Below are positions 23,421 to 37,635 of a stretch of DNA of 64,000 nucleotides, piece after piece (position 1 is the stretch's first letter; each line of letters starts with the position of its first letter). A model generated the notes under the pieces. It was not told the origin of the DNA and made no database searches. It saw only the letters and a list, made by a program, of their open reading frames with translations. The translations under genes were made by a program, and so were the position numbers. The stretch is from Larimichthys crocea. Taxonomy: Eukaryota > Chordata > Actinopteri > Sciaenidae. The stretch lies in the NCBI RefSeq assembly GCF_000972845.2, contig NC_040025.1:17362126-17426125 (forward strand). The letters run 5' to 3'.

Positions 23421-24312
23421 CCAATCAGGCGTGAACAAATCTAAAAACCAGTTCTGCCTTTCTTTCATATCTGGAGTCACATGACAAAGAATAAATTGTA
23501 TGTAATACGTTAAACTTGCATGAAGTTGATACAATTCTTAAGATCATGTTTCTTTTAAACATGACTTATTATGAGTAATGCAAAGTCTGTTAACATTTAA
23601 GTTTAAAACGTATCACTCTTGCTCTTCTCTTTCACAAGATCATTCAGAAAGTAATATTTTGTGTGACATCTACAGATATATAACACCAGCAGTTATGGCC
23701 TTAAATGTTCAAATGCTTCGTTATGTCAACCAAAACAGCCAAATCTCCCAGCCATACAGTATCTGACAATCCTAGCAGGCCATAAATAATATATTATAAA
23801 AATCAAGCTTAGGGCTACAAGAAATCTGTCTTTTGGTTGGGGTCAAAATATGATAGACGGTATAGCAAGATAATCACATTTGGACAAACAAATAAACAAA
23901 TAAACTCTGATATAAAGAGATCCACATGGGAGAACATTTTCTACCTGGCAAAATACAGATGAGACTAAGTATTATACAAAACTGATATAGATTGTGACTT
24001 ATCTAAGCATTTTGCCAAATCAGTCATCCTTCTTTTTTCTGGAGGACATTTTTAAAAAGTCTTACTTAGCTTTAGTGTGATTGAAACTTAAAAAATCACT
24101 AAAACAAAATATATTGATCTCATAAATGTTATTTTTTTGGTTGGTGACTTTTTGTTTTTGTGTCTTGACCAACACATTCTTTCTTATTTAGACTGACTTT
24201 TTAAAAAATAAGTACAGTAAACAAGCGTCTCCCGGAAAATGATTGAACTGCGTCCTACTCTCCAAAAGATGGCGCCAAGCGCCAAGAGAGAGGAAGCAGT
24301 TGTGACCATTGG
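23421..24312. other. Non-coding AT-rich interval; nothing recognised
   Basis: Short frames only. AT-rich with AAAACAAA/AAATAAAC runs. Confidence 0.55.
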
Positions 24313-24338
24313 GTGTTTGTTTGTTTGTTTGTTTGTGT

Positions 24339-24391
<53 letters not shown>
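24313..24391. repeat. Compound (TTTG)n(TG)n microsatellite
   Basis: TTTG units run from 24313 to about 24334, then TG units with one interruption (gtatg) to 24391. Opposite-strand Thr-His frames come from this repeat. Confidence 0.97.
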
Positions 24392-24392
<1 letters not shown>

Positions 24393-24661
24393 ATTTATTT
24401 GTAAGCTGCACATCATATGAGAGATTCAGATAAGGTAGAGATGATTGTTTGTCCAACAAATTTGAGAAAATCTACATATTTCATGTTTGTTTTAATTTAT
24501 TCTTTCTTTCTTATTAAACAAAATCCAAAAGTAATACCATTAAGACATTTTTCATTTACTTTTTATTCTATTACAGAAAATTAACAAAAAGCAAAACAAT
24601 GAATAACGTATGTTATGTTTTCTGATCATGACATCAGATTGCTTCCTCTCTTAATTGCTAA

Positions 24662-24681
24662 AAAATATATATATATATATA
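24662..24681. repeat. Short (AT)n tract
   Basis: AT dinucleotides flanked by A-rich sequence. A similar (TA) run sits at about 25904-25917. Confidence 0.85.
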
Positions 24682-24954
24682 ATCCTGCTGTCCTAAACAT
24701 CATCACATCCAGCTATTTGTAATATTTGTTTCAATATACTAAAAGAGGGTTGTTACAACCAAATGGGGGCGTTGCTATGGTGACAGCGGCCCATTGTAGT
24801 CCCCCCTCCTCCCAGTGTTTGCACACTGCTCACTTTTCAGGATTATACCTGGGATTGCTTCACGTTCTCCTGTTATCACACAGTGTGCGTCGTTTCTTCA
24901 TAACCACAGGCGCATTTATCATGCCCTGCTTTACGGTTAATTATCTATCTTCCC

Positions 24955-24955
<1 letters not shown>

Positions 24956-25028
<73 letters not shown>
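24956..25028. repeat. (AC)36 microsatellite
   Basis: 73 bp of uninterrupted AC, the longest pure microsatellite in the window and likely to vary in length between individuals. Confidence 0.98.
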
Positions 25029-25030
<2 letters not shown>

Positions 25031-28000
25031 CACGAGCACACATACCCCCTGTGGAAACCTTACGCTGTAGATGAAGAACATTGGACTGGTGATTAACTGA
25101 ACAGGAGTGGGTCGAGCTCAGTCAGGGAAATCAGTGGAGCCCCTGTTACTATATTAATTTTATGCTTGTGATAAGTTAACAGCAGAGTCCCCTTTTACAT
25201 TATCACACACTGTAGGGGAGCTTTTATACAGTCAAGAGACAAGTTGGTATGTGATTAATTACAATTTTACTCAAAGTGAGTGATACTAAAGTAGATTTTT
25301 TTCGAGTAATGACTTGTAACCCCACAGGATTTTTTAATTATTTCCTTTAGTTGTTGGATCCTACTTTTACCTTCACATACTGTGTGTTACTTTTTGGGAG
25401 TAGCGATCACACTCATCTCAACTACAACTACAGTTTGAGTAAAATATTGTTCATATGGAAAATATGCTTAATAATGATATTATTAGACCAAATTACACTA
25501 TGCGAATGATTTGGAAATGACCCAAAAACACAGCAATACACCCAGGAAGAAAATCTATTTACCACATACTGTAGGCTCTATTGTATCCATTATCAGTCAA
25601 CAACACTTCCACAAATGACTGAACATCTTCATTAACCAGCTCATGTTTTTCTGTTTTCCAATCCATTATTAAATTAAGTATATAAGAAACCACTGCAGAA
25701 TGATAATAATATCATCACACTATTAGGAATAAAAATAGCTGCACTGTTTACATGCGTCAAGTCAAATGTTGCTGGTGTCAGGAGAAAATTGCAGAGAAAA
25801 ACAAAAGTGCTGTCAGACAGCAGCAGTGATGCTGCAAAGGCAGATGGCTGCACAGTCTGTGCCCTGCCGCTGCTGTTATCAAAAGCAATCCTTTAAATCC
25901 TCCATATATATATATATTGTTCCTTAAATTCAGAAATGGCCCCATCTAAGGTTTTCTCTGGATTCTCTTATCATCACCATTTACTGACCCACATGAATAA
26001 TGAGCAATTTGAGCTATCTCCATTGTCTCCATTCATCTGAGTCAACACATTTATACAGTCAGAGGTGGTGGCACCTTCATTCCTCATAAACCCTCGAGGA
26101 TGATGTAGTAGTGCTCTAAACACTCCTGCAGAGATATTTATGGGTACGTGTGAGAAGCCAAAGATGTCCCTTGAGGACATGAGAACACATACTCTCATTT
26201 TGGCATGCACTCTCACCTATTCCATCTGTCTTTCTGTTTATCTCTCTGTCACCCTCTTGTTTCTTTCACTCTCTCTGTACAGATATATCCTTGTTTTGTT
26301 TTATCATCTTTCAACTTCATCCCCTTCCACTCTGTCAGCCCCAGTAAGGTTGTTATGATGTCTTTTTTTGTGCTGTGTCATTTTTACTCACTGGCACAAA
26401 CACTCACAGCACCGCAGCATGAATGCTGTCCAAAACTCTTTACAGCCAGTCTTGGTGACCACCCTCGTTTCTTCACTGCTGTAACACCTAATGTCAGTGG
26501 TGAAGGAGGTGCTATTTGTAGCCAGGCTTTAAGCCATGACACGCCACAATATACTGTGGGCTAATTTTCACCACTCATCTGATATGATTAGCTCAGTTCA
26601 TTAGACTCTCAGGAATGGGCTGAATGGTGTGGCATGCAGTGAGCCTGCTGAAGATCCCCCAAGGCCAAGTGAAGGATGTCATTTTAGGCACTACATTATG
26701 CATAGAAATATGCTCATAGCTTGCAGTCACAGCAACACTGCATACCAGGAGAAAGAAATGGCATTAATTGTCTTCCTGTAGGGATTTGAGTCTTTTTGAA
26801 TTTCTCTTAGTAGGACACGGACATGGGGAAAGTCCTAGCCTATGAGGACTGGAAGCTCTTAGAATGATCTAATGAGTGTTGTATGAGCTGAATACGGCTG
26901 GAGACATAAATCTTCTTTATCTATGGGAGGAGTCCTGGTCAATTTATCAACCGTATCAGTCTAATCAAAACAGATGTAACCTGTGCTTCTGAAGGGAAAA
27001 GTGGACTTACTGATATTGATCATCAATCTTGCAAGAAATAATAACAGGATATATAACAAGATGAACAACATGCTTAAATGTTTAAAAAAAAAACACAATT
27101 TTATTGTGCATGGCCACCACATGCAATAAACTAAATACTCAAATTGTTGAAGGTCGAGGTGTTTTGAGCACTCAACACTACACTGACACTAAAAATATAT
27201 TCTTGTACTGTATTGAATTTGTGTAATGTTGCATGTAATACTCTCTAGCCTGGCAGGCATGACTGATATCCACACTGAAAAATAAGGTAACAGCTGCATC
27301 ACACAAAAACAGATTTTAGTTGAGTCTCAAGATTACATTTGCATTTTGCTGAAGGAGACAGATTTCTTTGTCACAGAGATCTCTTGTTGTTGATCGTCAC
27401 ATGACTTGCCCTGCCAACTAGCACATCACAATTGTGCTGTCAACAACAACAAGAACATCCATCGGGTGTATCATTTCTTTTTCCATGTGAGTGAGGAGCA
27501 AACATCCGATGATCTGATTTATATTACTGGATATATTTATCTGATTTACTGCTGTGATGACAGACTTTCAAATGCTTTCATATCCGCTCACTTGACTCTT
27601 CTCCGGATCAGGGCAATATTGTACAGAAGTGGTTTTGAATTTAAATTTAATTGCCACAAGGATAGAGAAGAAGAAGAGCACTATAAGGCTTTCTAAAAAC
27701 GTGTTTCTCTCCATGACAAAGAACTAATGTTGTAGGTGCATTACTGAAATGGCCCAGAGAAAAATAACAGACAGACTGCAGTAACAGGATCATTCTGTTG
27801 GAAGAGACACACTCCTATTCAGTTGTGAAAAATTGGATCTCAAGCAGTTTCGAGTCTGCTGGCTACAGGCTCGAGGAAAAGTACAAAGCAGGTAAACCTG
27901 GTGAAGAAAAAGGCTTTATAAGAGCAAGCATGAATCCACTGTGTTCAGTTGTCATGTGAGGTAGTCAAAGAAAATCTATGTCTGAAAGTTCAAAGGCTGC

Positions 28001-31000
28001 TGTTCAGAGTTTATGTAATTCCGATTGAAGAAACATGGCCACTGTCGTTTTGCCTTTACTCAGATCACAGGTCACAGGTCTGAAGAAGTGGTTATTCGTG
28101 CCAGTGGTACCCTGTACACTTAACCGTAATAAAATACATGATGAATAATTGATCATAAAGGCCCCAAAGAAACTACTCACATGGCCGCAATATGCTTCAG
28201 TATATCAATGTGCATGACAAATGATGCATTTGCACATGATTTAGCAAAGTGCTCCATATGTGCATAATGCACATATGGAACAGGGTGGCAAAGGTCGACA
28301 TTTACTGCAGAAGAACTGTTCGATCGTTTCCCAGCACTGTTACAGAACTAATGAGGAGTCTTTTACACACTTCCCCTATAATTTTGCCTGATGGGAATAG
28401 GTAGAAGAAATATTCTGTTGTTACTGTGGGTGACTGTAGAGGTGTGGTGTGTTTTGTTGGGTAGCGGCCGACAGCAGCCTTGAAGGGGTTGGCACCAAGC
28501 AACTGCAGAAAAATGGGGTAACCTTGTTTAGGCTTATTATATTTTGGCAGGTAAAGTAGGAAAATGCCAAAATAACAATTTGCCCTGCTGCTAATGAGAC
28601 ACAAGGACACACATATGCGTGCATACACATGCACACACACATACACATTTGCACACAGTGGGCCTGAGGCCCAATCCTAAGAATCCCCTATGAGTCTCTG
28701 AGTTTATTAACCAGGCATGTTGGTGAAAATCCAGGTATCAGTCAGTCTGTACATGACTCTGGGTAACAACTCCTCATTAGCTGGATCATTATTAACACTA
28801 TGTTCCTATACACCCATTCTAGAAACTCCCACTAATCTTGTACCTGCAACTAAGAATTGATTTGCAGTAAATAAAATGGAACTTGTATTCACATGGGACT
28901 GCAAAATAATCAATACACTGTCTTTGCAGTATTAATTTACTGTGCAAAAGTATGTACGTGATCATTTTTATTCCCTATATAATCAATTTAAAGAACATAT
29001 TACAGCAGTTACAAGCAGTGAAGGCAGAGACAGGATATTCAATTTTCTGGACATTCACAGTCTTTTATTCCAAATGTCCTGCCACTGTGGTCAGCATGAC
29101 CTTTGTCTGCAGGGTTTTCAATCACTTAAATGCAAAGTTAAGTCAGTGAATATCAAATATGAGATGATTGGTACCACTCACTTTGATGGCAGATTGAATA
29201 TTGTCTGGAGAATATTTAAGAATCAGGTAGCTACATTTGTGTATATTTACACAGAATGACAGAGAAAGAGAACATGTGGTTATGGTAATGAGTTATGCTT
29301 TGTCTCAGCTGGAAAACCACATTGTCAACATGTCACTGCATTAATGCTGCACCTCTCTTGTCTTCTTAGAGGAAAAGTACCTTTTTTGGGGTGATAAGAG
29401 GCAAACCAAGGCTGAGGGCAAACCAAAATAATAAGAAAATAACTGCATTTCCCATTGGTTGACTTTCTGGCTGATTTTGATTAGGATCTTTTTGTTGTGC
29501 CTCAGTTATCATTTACAAAATTGTGGTTTCACACAGTACAATAGAAAATGTATTCATGCAGTTCCAATTGGGCTGACATAAAAGAGACTTTTATGGCATC
29601 TGCTGCCGACTTTCTTCCCAGGATGCAGCTATTCTTGCTCTGTTTTTTCAGATGGCTATGTTGTCTTTTCCAGCCACAATCTTTTTCATGTGTTTTCACA
29701 GGATTCTTGGTTCTTAAAGCACAGTTTTCTTTTCAATATATCCACATCCTGGTATATACAATGAATTTTAATTTCATCATGATAGTGGTTGCACTAACTG
29801 AAAATATGGGAACACCAGCAAAGTATCCTACTGCATCTTATCCTACAGGCTCGATAGTTTTATGCCTTGTGTCTTAAACATGCACAAATAGAGCTCGGCA
29901 CATTAGCAAGAAATCAAAAGTACTGCATGAATATTTAGCTTGCTATATGTACCTTCATATCTGAATATATCTTATCTGTTGACTTTTGTTTATTTCAGAA
30001 TTTTCCTGTTTAATCCACTGAAAATTCAAACTAAAGAGCCCTTAAGTGACATAATTTGCATAGATTTCTAAAAAGCCAGATGTGCTCACAGAAAAAAAAT
30101 AAAAATGCTCAGGTAAACATCCTTCTAACACTCCCTGAGAGGGGGGGTGAATGAAAAATGCTCTTTTATCTCATCTCTCTCCTTCTTCCTCTTCCCCAGC
30201 CAGATGCCAATATTTAATGCTTATGGATGGCCTGCACAGCATCAATTACAGCCAGTGTAAACTGAGGTGAATCACTGCACATGTTAGGGCTCTGTGGAGG
30301 ACTAAGATAGCTGAAACAACAGTTTTAAAGGTCATATAGGAAGATCTTCATCTGACACAGGAGCAGGAAATATATGTTAGAGTTCACTGTAGCTCCCAGG
30401 TATGACCTATTGTATATGACTGCAGTGGTCTTAGCTGGATAAGATATATACTGCGTTTATTGGGCACATCTGTATCGTAAATGCAATCGAATAAAATAGC
30501 GCTTCAATATAATCTACCTTATGATGTTCAGTCTTTGCTGACACTGTGATGATTCAACTCTATGGTCATTTTTAAAGCTCTAGTTAGTGGTGGTGTTCTG
30601 GACTGCATTGTAGTGAAAGGTGTTTTTATAGTTCATTTAATGTTTATTGCCCTTAGCTAGTTTACAACGCCCGTCTACTGTTCTGTCCAACACCACCAAC
30701 AAAAACATTACAAATATTTTTAAATATAATGCAACGTAACATAACGCAACAGGACAGCACCAAATGACTGTAGTGGGGAATCAATTTCTTTCTGACATCT
30801 TCTCAACATAAAAAGGAATATTACAAACAAAGTTTGTCTTTATTGAGTTATTGCATTTGATTGTATTACACTGTGTATCTAATAAGCTGATAAATCAGTC
30901 TATGTCATCCTGAAGAACTGAAACTACCAATTCTACTCTGCCATGAAGGAAATTACCTTACCTTGGATGAATAAAGAGCACAGACGTTCCCTCTGAAGTC

Positions 31001-31582
31001 TAAATGCACAGAGCTGCACATTTATACAGAATAGTGATTTCCAATAAAGAGGCTAAACGGGAGGCCTTCATTTGTCTTCATTACCTCTCGTCTCCTTTAA
31101 CAGACTTCAAAGACTGAACTAAAGTTAAGAAATCCAACTGAGGTAGTGCAGCATTCAGCGGTGTGATAGCTTGACAGCAGACAGTATAAACCTGAAGCTT
31201 CACACACTTGCAGAGTAGCTCCAGTACATTTATTTATTAGGAAAATAAGCCAGCGTTTTGGCAATCATTTTACAGATTATCTACAGTTCAGTATATTGGG
31301 GTTTCAATTAATCAGTCAAGACGTATTTTAGATAACATATTGTACCTAGAAATACATAATCGACATAACATGTACAAAAATTAAAAAACTATGTGATAAA
31401 GTGTCACATAGAAAACAGTCCAAGCAGACAAGGAAAAAAACATATTTAAAGCTCCATTTTATGGCTAACAAAAGTCTGAGAGGGACCATAAAGTTATGTA
31501 GTCAAGAGTGAATGGATTACCCATGTAAATAGTAAAAACACAATGTAAATCATTCACTAATTAACCAATCAAATTAGCTATT
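25029..31582. other. Gene-poor interval
   Basis: No frame resembles a known protein. Frames up to 119 codons (26205-26564) lack homology I can recognise and show no exon structure. The only structured sequence noticed is the palindrome at 28253-28279. Short CA runs occur near 28619-28660. Confidence 0.5.
28253..28279. other. 27-bp near-perfect palindrome
   Basis: TCCATATGTGCAT (28253-28265) and ATGCACATATGGA (28267-28279) are perfect inverted complements around one A. Just upstream, 28209-28237, a second weaker pair ATGTGCA...TGCACAT flanks GATGCATTTG. No protein can be named as the binder. Confidence 0.85.
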
Positions 31583-31927
31583 TAAACCTGCAGTAACTGA
31601 TCGTTTTGGCCACTTTTTTGGGGAGGGGGGTCAGCAAAAACAAGCTGTACAGCACAGCACTGCTTTTTCTCTTTAAACTTGATATGATGAACATGTTAGT
31701 TAAACAGATCAGGTTCGTTACAAAGCTACAGTGTCGTTCATTTGAAGTTACCACCTAGCTCTGTATTTGGTCTCCACCTGACTCTTTAGCTGCTGATTGC
31801 TCCACCATGTTTTTGTCGAAAACCGCAAGCTACTGCAGCTAAAATACGACCAGAAAAAAACAAAACAATGAGCTGAAAGACACCAAAATGCTCTGTAGAG
31901 CTGAGAACTGCAGGGTCAGGTATTAAT
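31583..31927. mobile_element. Probable MITE of a family known in teleosts
   Basis: The left end TAAACCTGCAGTAACTGATC (about 31583) and right end GAGAACTGCAGGGTCAGGTA (about 31903) contain an imperfect inverted pair (CCTGCAGT / ACTGCAGGG). Internal segments TTGGCCACTTTTTTGGGGAG, GAGCTGAAAGACACCAAAAT and GCTCTGTAGAGCTGAGAACT match a repeat I recall from many percomorph genomes. There is no open frame. Confidence 0.55.
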
Positions 31928-34600
31928 TCTCTGTTGGTTAGTTGACACCTTTTAACATAAAATTGTATCGATTTTTAACATCGGTTTAAAAATGTTGATT
32001 AAGGCCCCTACATTATCTATTCAACAGACCATGCAGGCCGGTGTTGATCAGGAATGAATAAACTTACGTCATGAAACATAGCTTTCACCTTAACTCTGCT
32101 TAGGCACAGCAGAATCTAGATTCTAGTTTACTCAGCAGAAAACATTTAAGTCTTTGCATCTTGCTGCACAAAGAAGGAAACAGATTTCTCCTCTGCTGTG
32201 ATAGAAAACATTTGAATCCACATTCATCTCTCTCCATCTGTTGTATCAGCCGACTCTTTAGGTAAACATTTTCTATCAGTTTCATCATATATACAGGCAG
32301 TTAAATATTAATACATTTAGAACTCCTTGGAGAGTTGAGGTCTTGCACAGGGCTCGAAGTGTTAAAAAGGATGTTTGATATTCAGTGGGGACTGCAGCAG
32401 GGAGCAGTTAGATTACAGAAATAGCAGCAGCCATACTTTGGAGCTCACTTCATCGAGTTGAGTTAATGGAACACTTGTTCTTGAGTTTTTAAAGCACTAT
32501 CTCCAAATAGACAGGGTATGATAAATTAATTTACTTTGCTGCTTTTGCTGTTGTCAAATGTGAAACATTGATAGGAGTGATGACAGAAAGAGTCAGGCGT
32601 AGAGCTCTTATCATTTGCAGACCATAGTGCTCAGTGTCAGCATAAGAAAATGTTCTCTGAGTGAATGATTTATTTGTTGTAGCATTGAGTCATGACAATG
32701 TCAAACTATCATAAATACTTTTTCAGTGTACAGCATTTTTCAAACAGCTAAATGAGCAGTGAATCTCAACCTGCTGCCAGAGCTAGATGTGTTAGCTGCG
32801 TCTATCTCATTGTCAGCAGACAGCAGTGTTCTCATTACCATTTTATGAGGCCCAGTTGGCAGAGTGCTGTATGCCTCGAACTCTGTTGGAGTGAATTAAC
32901 TTAAAACAAGATTCAGACATTTGCCCCAGATATTTTTAGTATCTTCCCAGGCTGAGACTGCAGGGACTGAATGTCCAGAACAGTAAAAGGCAAAATCTGT
33001 GCTGAGAGCAAGAAGTTGGAGTCTGTAGATTATTTTACTTTCACTTTATTGCAGTCCTCCTCTCTAGTACATCAGGTTTAAGGGAACCAAACCTTCCAAT
33101 TCTACACTCGTAACAAGAGATATAAGATATTGGATTCCTGCAGGTATCTGATAAGCCAATATTTTGGCTCATTTTGTCTGATCCCGATGTAGGAATATAT
33201 ATATTTATTTCTCCACCTTTTTTGCAGAGAACATCAGCTCTCACCAATAGTACAGTAAACATATTATTATGCCTACTCTTGTTGTGATGGCCCGCTGGTA
33301 GATGCAGACATAAAATGCAATGCTTTTCAAAATGTACGCATTCATTGGGCTCCTCCGTGCATGACTGATGCAGAGCAATCATTGCAAATAACAACTCTGC
33401 TATTCGTACATAAGTGCATCATTTAGGAGTCATTTTATTGGCCTGTCATATCAGCAGAAAAGTTTATTTCATGCCATTACCAATATTTCCTTTTAAAGTC
33501 TTTATTTGCTGATAATGAGGTTGTGCCGAGATTACTGTCCATCTCTGCTCACAACATCTGTTTCCCTATCAGGATTGCATTAAGGCAAAAAAAGACCTTG
33601 AAAGTTTCTACTGATGGCAGCAGGACAAATCAATACACATCTGAAACAGAAGCCTGTTTTAAATGCAGCAGCTCAGTATTGCTCCTGTGTTTAAACCAAA
33701 TTACAAGAAGGAACAATATTTCAAGAACTAACAACTCCTAGCGTACTGTGTTGCTGCAGCTCATTATGATCGTGTTCAGTATCAGGTTGTAGCTGAGAGT
33801 CTTTATTATCGTGTTGTTTACTTGGATGAATTACTTACACGAGTGAGACAACTCATGCTGGTGATATTCTTTACAATTCATCAGCAGCTTTCAGTGTATC
33901 ATATAGTGGGAGATGTGCTTGTTCATCTTGCAAGAAAAGATAAGCACACTGAACAGAGAGGAGCATTTATTACTGGAAAACTCAGCAGTTTTTTTTAGGG
34001 CTGTTAACTTTATCTCTGCGTCCAAGAAAGTCAGTGAATTGTTTAAAATTCACTGAGCTAGTGATTCTAAAAGCAGACAGGAGTAGAGAGTCGTGTGCTA
34101 ACATGAGTGAAAGACAATGAGCCTTTTAAAAAGGGGTATTTCAGTCCTGCAGTTGCGGCATTTTCAAATGTGACCTGATTGTCAAGTGTAAAGTAGGAAG
34201 CCCTCAGATCTTCATCTACCTAATCGCTTTTTAGTCAAACGATTCCTCGTATGTTCTCTAAGATAGTCCGTGGAGATGCATCAGAAAAGACCGAGCAGCA
34301 ATCATTAGGAGGATGCTGTACAAAACTCCCACAAGTCCCATTTCTACACTCAACATCTGACTCATTTAGGAGTGTGCATACTATTGATGTCAGGCAAGCC
34401 TTCAAGGGAGGACCGCAATTGTACTTAATCAGAAATCTGGCTTAGCTTTAATGTTTTCCTTAAGGCTAGATTTTCTCATTGTGAGTAAGAGCAAGAGGGG
34501 GAGAATGAGGTGGCAGAAACACTTAGCTCTGCAAAAAAAGACTGCAGGGTCTTTTATTTCCTTTTTGCTCCCCCCCAATTACTTTTTTCTTTTGCTAACA
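31928..34600. other. Non-coding interval; nothing recognised
   Basis: AT-rich, with only short frames (117 codons at most, 33041-33394), none convincing. Confidence 0.5.
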
Positions 34601-34928
34601 TTAAAGGACCAGTGTGTGGGATTTAATGGTATCTAGCAGTGTAGTTGCTGATGGCAGCCCCTCACCTCACCCTTCCCTTTTAAATGTAAAGGAGAAACAA
34701 TGGTTTCAGAAATGTAAAGCTAAAGACAGTATTTAGTTTGTCTGTTCTGGGCTTCTGTAGCAACATGGTGGACTTGAAAAATGTGAAAGAGGACCCATTG
34801 TATCTGTAGATATAAAGGACTCAAAACAAGACCTAGTGAAAATGAGAACCTAGTTTATGCATATTAGGCTCCATTTCTGCCATGTTCTATAAATAGTGCC
34901 TGCTAAATCTTACACACTGACTGAAGGT
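34601..34928. mobile_element. MITE with CAGTGTGT[AG][AG]GATTTA terminal inverted repeats
   Basis: The left end CAGTGTGTGGGATTTA (34610) and right end TAAATCTTACACACTG (to 34919) are inverted repeats with two mismatches, preceded on the left by TTAAAGGAC. Internal TTTGTCTGTTCTGGGCTTCT, GTAGCAACATGGTGGACTTG, AGAGGACCCATTGTATCTGT and ATTAGGCTCCATTTCTGCCA agree with a very abundant percomorph MITE. The element is non-coding and diverged, so presumably old. Confidence 0.8.
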
Positions 34929-37546
34929 CAGTGTTTGTTTCGGGCTAAAAGTTTGAGAGTTGCCTTTAACAGTGTTACCCAGAGTTGGAAGGTGCACTCC
35001 AGCCTCTCTATAACCTTGAGCATCCTTTTCTTTTTGGTGCGTCAGATTCTTAAACTGTAGAGATGCTGACCTGTCAGCTATTGATTGCAGTAATGAGAGA
35101 TGCAAGCCAATGTACGGTATCCTGCTACTGTCATGCCAGGCTGCCATGTTGACAGTAGACTATTTCGAGAGCAGCATGAGCGAGCATTCATTATTGATGT
35201 GATCAAGAGCACTCAATGTATAAATGCAGTTTATGTGCAGTATAGATTTTTGTAGCTCTGCAGGAAGTGTATGGAAAGTATTTGACTTCCCACTTAAACT
35301 ACTTCTTACTGTGCTTTCTCTTACTAATTTGACGACTGTTTGCGCTTCTGCTGCTGCACATTTTAACACACTGCATTAAAACTTTTCAGACCTTCACAGC
35401 CACTAGTGAAAAGAGCTGCAGAATGAGGCAATGACATGCCATGAGCCCTGAAATGTTTCCTTTCCCTCTAGAGATAGAGTGACAGTTTTGTAGCACAAGG
35501 TTCCTCCTGGTTAGTGAGGCAAGCACTCCTCACACCAATCTAGGTGACTCTCAGAGCTGTTAGTGATGAAGCCGAGACAGGAAAAGGCTCTCTGAGAAAT
35601 ATAGCTCCTCGTTACACTTGCCCTCATGTCAGGGTTGAAAATGTTAGCATGTGACACCTAATCACAAGTCCTATTAGCAGGTGATTTGACATGATTGGAA
35701 AATGTTGCTATGGACGGAGCCCAAATGAATTCTTATTAACATGCAGCATTCACAAAATAATGTCGCAATTTGAAATGGAAGAAACTGGTGTGGGGAACAA
35801 ATTCCACCATCATCATTAAATTGGCATTTCTTTGATGACATGTCAGGGATTAGCTGTCGGATTTATTGTTCAGCTAAGTGTCATCCTTGATTGTATTCTG
35901 ATTGAAATGCTGCTTAGCTTCCTGTTGAGAGCACCCCAGAGTTTTACATTACAGTCCTCTTCTAATTGACAACGCCTTCATGTCAGCGTGAGGGTAATGC
36001 TTACACTGTGTGGCAGCAGATAGTAAAATATAAAACACAGGCTTACAAGAGTGCAAAAATGTGTGTCTGTGGGTGGCTGGTGTGGGAGGCGAAGTACTGT
36101 ATGCTGTATCAGTGCAGAAATGAAAAGATAGTGAGCAAAAGAAAAGCAGCAGGGTCAGTGAAGTGGAGTGGAAATCTGAAGCCAAAACATCACACTGCTG
36201 ACAGGTGAAGCAAGAAAACAAATTATAGCATGCGTGTGAGAGAGAGCAGAGGGAGAAAGAGAAGCCAAAGTTAAAAAGTAAAGAGGACTGGGAATGCAGT
36301 GGTGTGATAAATAGAGGCCCTAAGACTGGATGGATTCACCATGCTGAATCTTAAATTCAAATGGCTGTCTGTCAGCACAGGGCTGCCATGACTTGAAGGC
36401 AGGCGTGACCTATGATTGGTCTCGTAGGACTGAGGGGCTGAGATTGAAGCTGTGGTCAAGGCCGTGAAGCGTCTCAGCAAAACACACTGTCTGAGTAGGA
36501 CTTGTCTCGTCAGATACAGAGAGTGATAAAGACAGATGGAGTGAGTGGAGACAGGGAGAGAGGGATAAAATATTCATTCCAAACCCACTTCTTTCTATTA
36601 AGATACAGAGCAACGTTGTTTTTTGTTGTTTTTTTTAAAGACTACCACACTCATCTCTCAGTCTTGCTTAAAAAGTTTTCCATTAAGAGAACTTGCACTT
36701 TCAGTTGTACGTGTCATTTATAATTTAGCAGGTTTGTCCTGTGCAGTTGCTTACTTTAGAAAGTGCTCTCTTTAGTCTGTTTTTTTCTGCAGTACAACCA
36801 GAGCCAAGTGCTGCTGGTTTGTATTCAGATCAGGTCTTCCCCCAAATGCTTTCTGGTTGACCATCTAATTAACTCTATTTGACCTTTGGGTGTCTAAGTG
36901 AAACCTCTTTGTTGTTAAATAGAAGAGTATTAGAGTCTTTTAGATACATTAAGATGTTTCCTGGAAAGCTATGAAGTCAAACACTCATTCATGACTCACC
37001 ACAGCCTTCACTATTATGTTTAGTGAAAGAGGCAGGTTAAGAATTTCACCCCTCCACAATGAAGCAACAACCTAATACAAAATCCATTACGCTTGATGTG
37101 AATGGGTCAGTGCAGATTAACAGACCTGCTGGACACAGCTGCCACGGTTTAAACAGGGGTGAAATGTTAAGTACTGCTTGGCTTTGCCATGAAATGCTGA
37201 ACATGGCAGATTTTATGCAGAATGACTTGACATCCAGCTCATAAGCCTCAAAATTAATTATGTTCTGCTATGGTTATTGCATATCTCCAACAAGTTGCCA
37301 AAATTAAATGGCAACACATTCTTTGTCATTTCCCTGCAGGGCAACAGATATCGTCAGCTTTTTCTGTCCTGAGAACACTGTTTGTCACGTCCTTCAAAAA
37401 CATTTTCATCACTGTTCTTCGAATCTGACGCTGTTGTGGTTGAGGTTTGGTTGAGTTTAGGCACAAAAACAAGCCTCGTTTTAGTTAGAGAATGATTAGT
37501 CACGATAATAAAAAAAAATAAAAAAACATGACTAAGAGTCAACAGC

Positions 37547-37635
37547 CAATGACAATGTTAACAATGACAATGTTAACATGCTGATTTTTCTTAGTTTAGC
37601 ATTATCAAAGTTTAGTTTAGTTTAGCATTATCAAA
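37547..37635. repeat. Two short tandem duplications
   Basis: CAATGACAATGTTAA occurs at 37547-37561 and again directly at 37562-37576. TTAGTTTAGCATTATCAAA occurs at 37591-37609 and 37617-37635. All copies are exact, so these are recent local slippage events. Confidence 0.9.

Noticed and set aside
24184..24459. Thr-His repeat proteins on the - strand
   Set aside because: Six-frame products of the TG microsatellite.
24726..25070. 114-codon frame with a long Thr-His run
   Set aside because: Created by the (AC)36 microsatellite.
27957..31147. TGAGGTAGT at 27957 and 31139, the let-7 seed region
   Set aside because: Following bases do not match let-7 (TGAGGTAGTAGGTTG) and no hairpin precursor is apparent.
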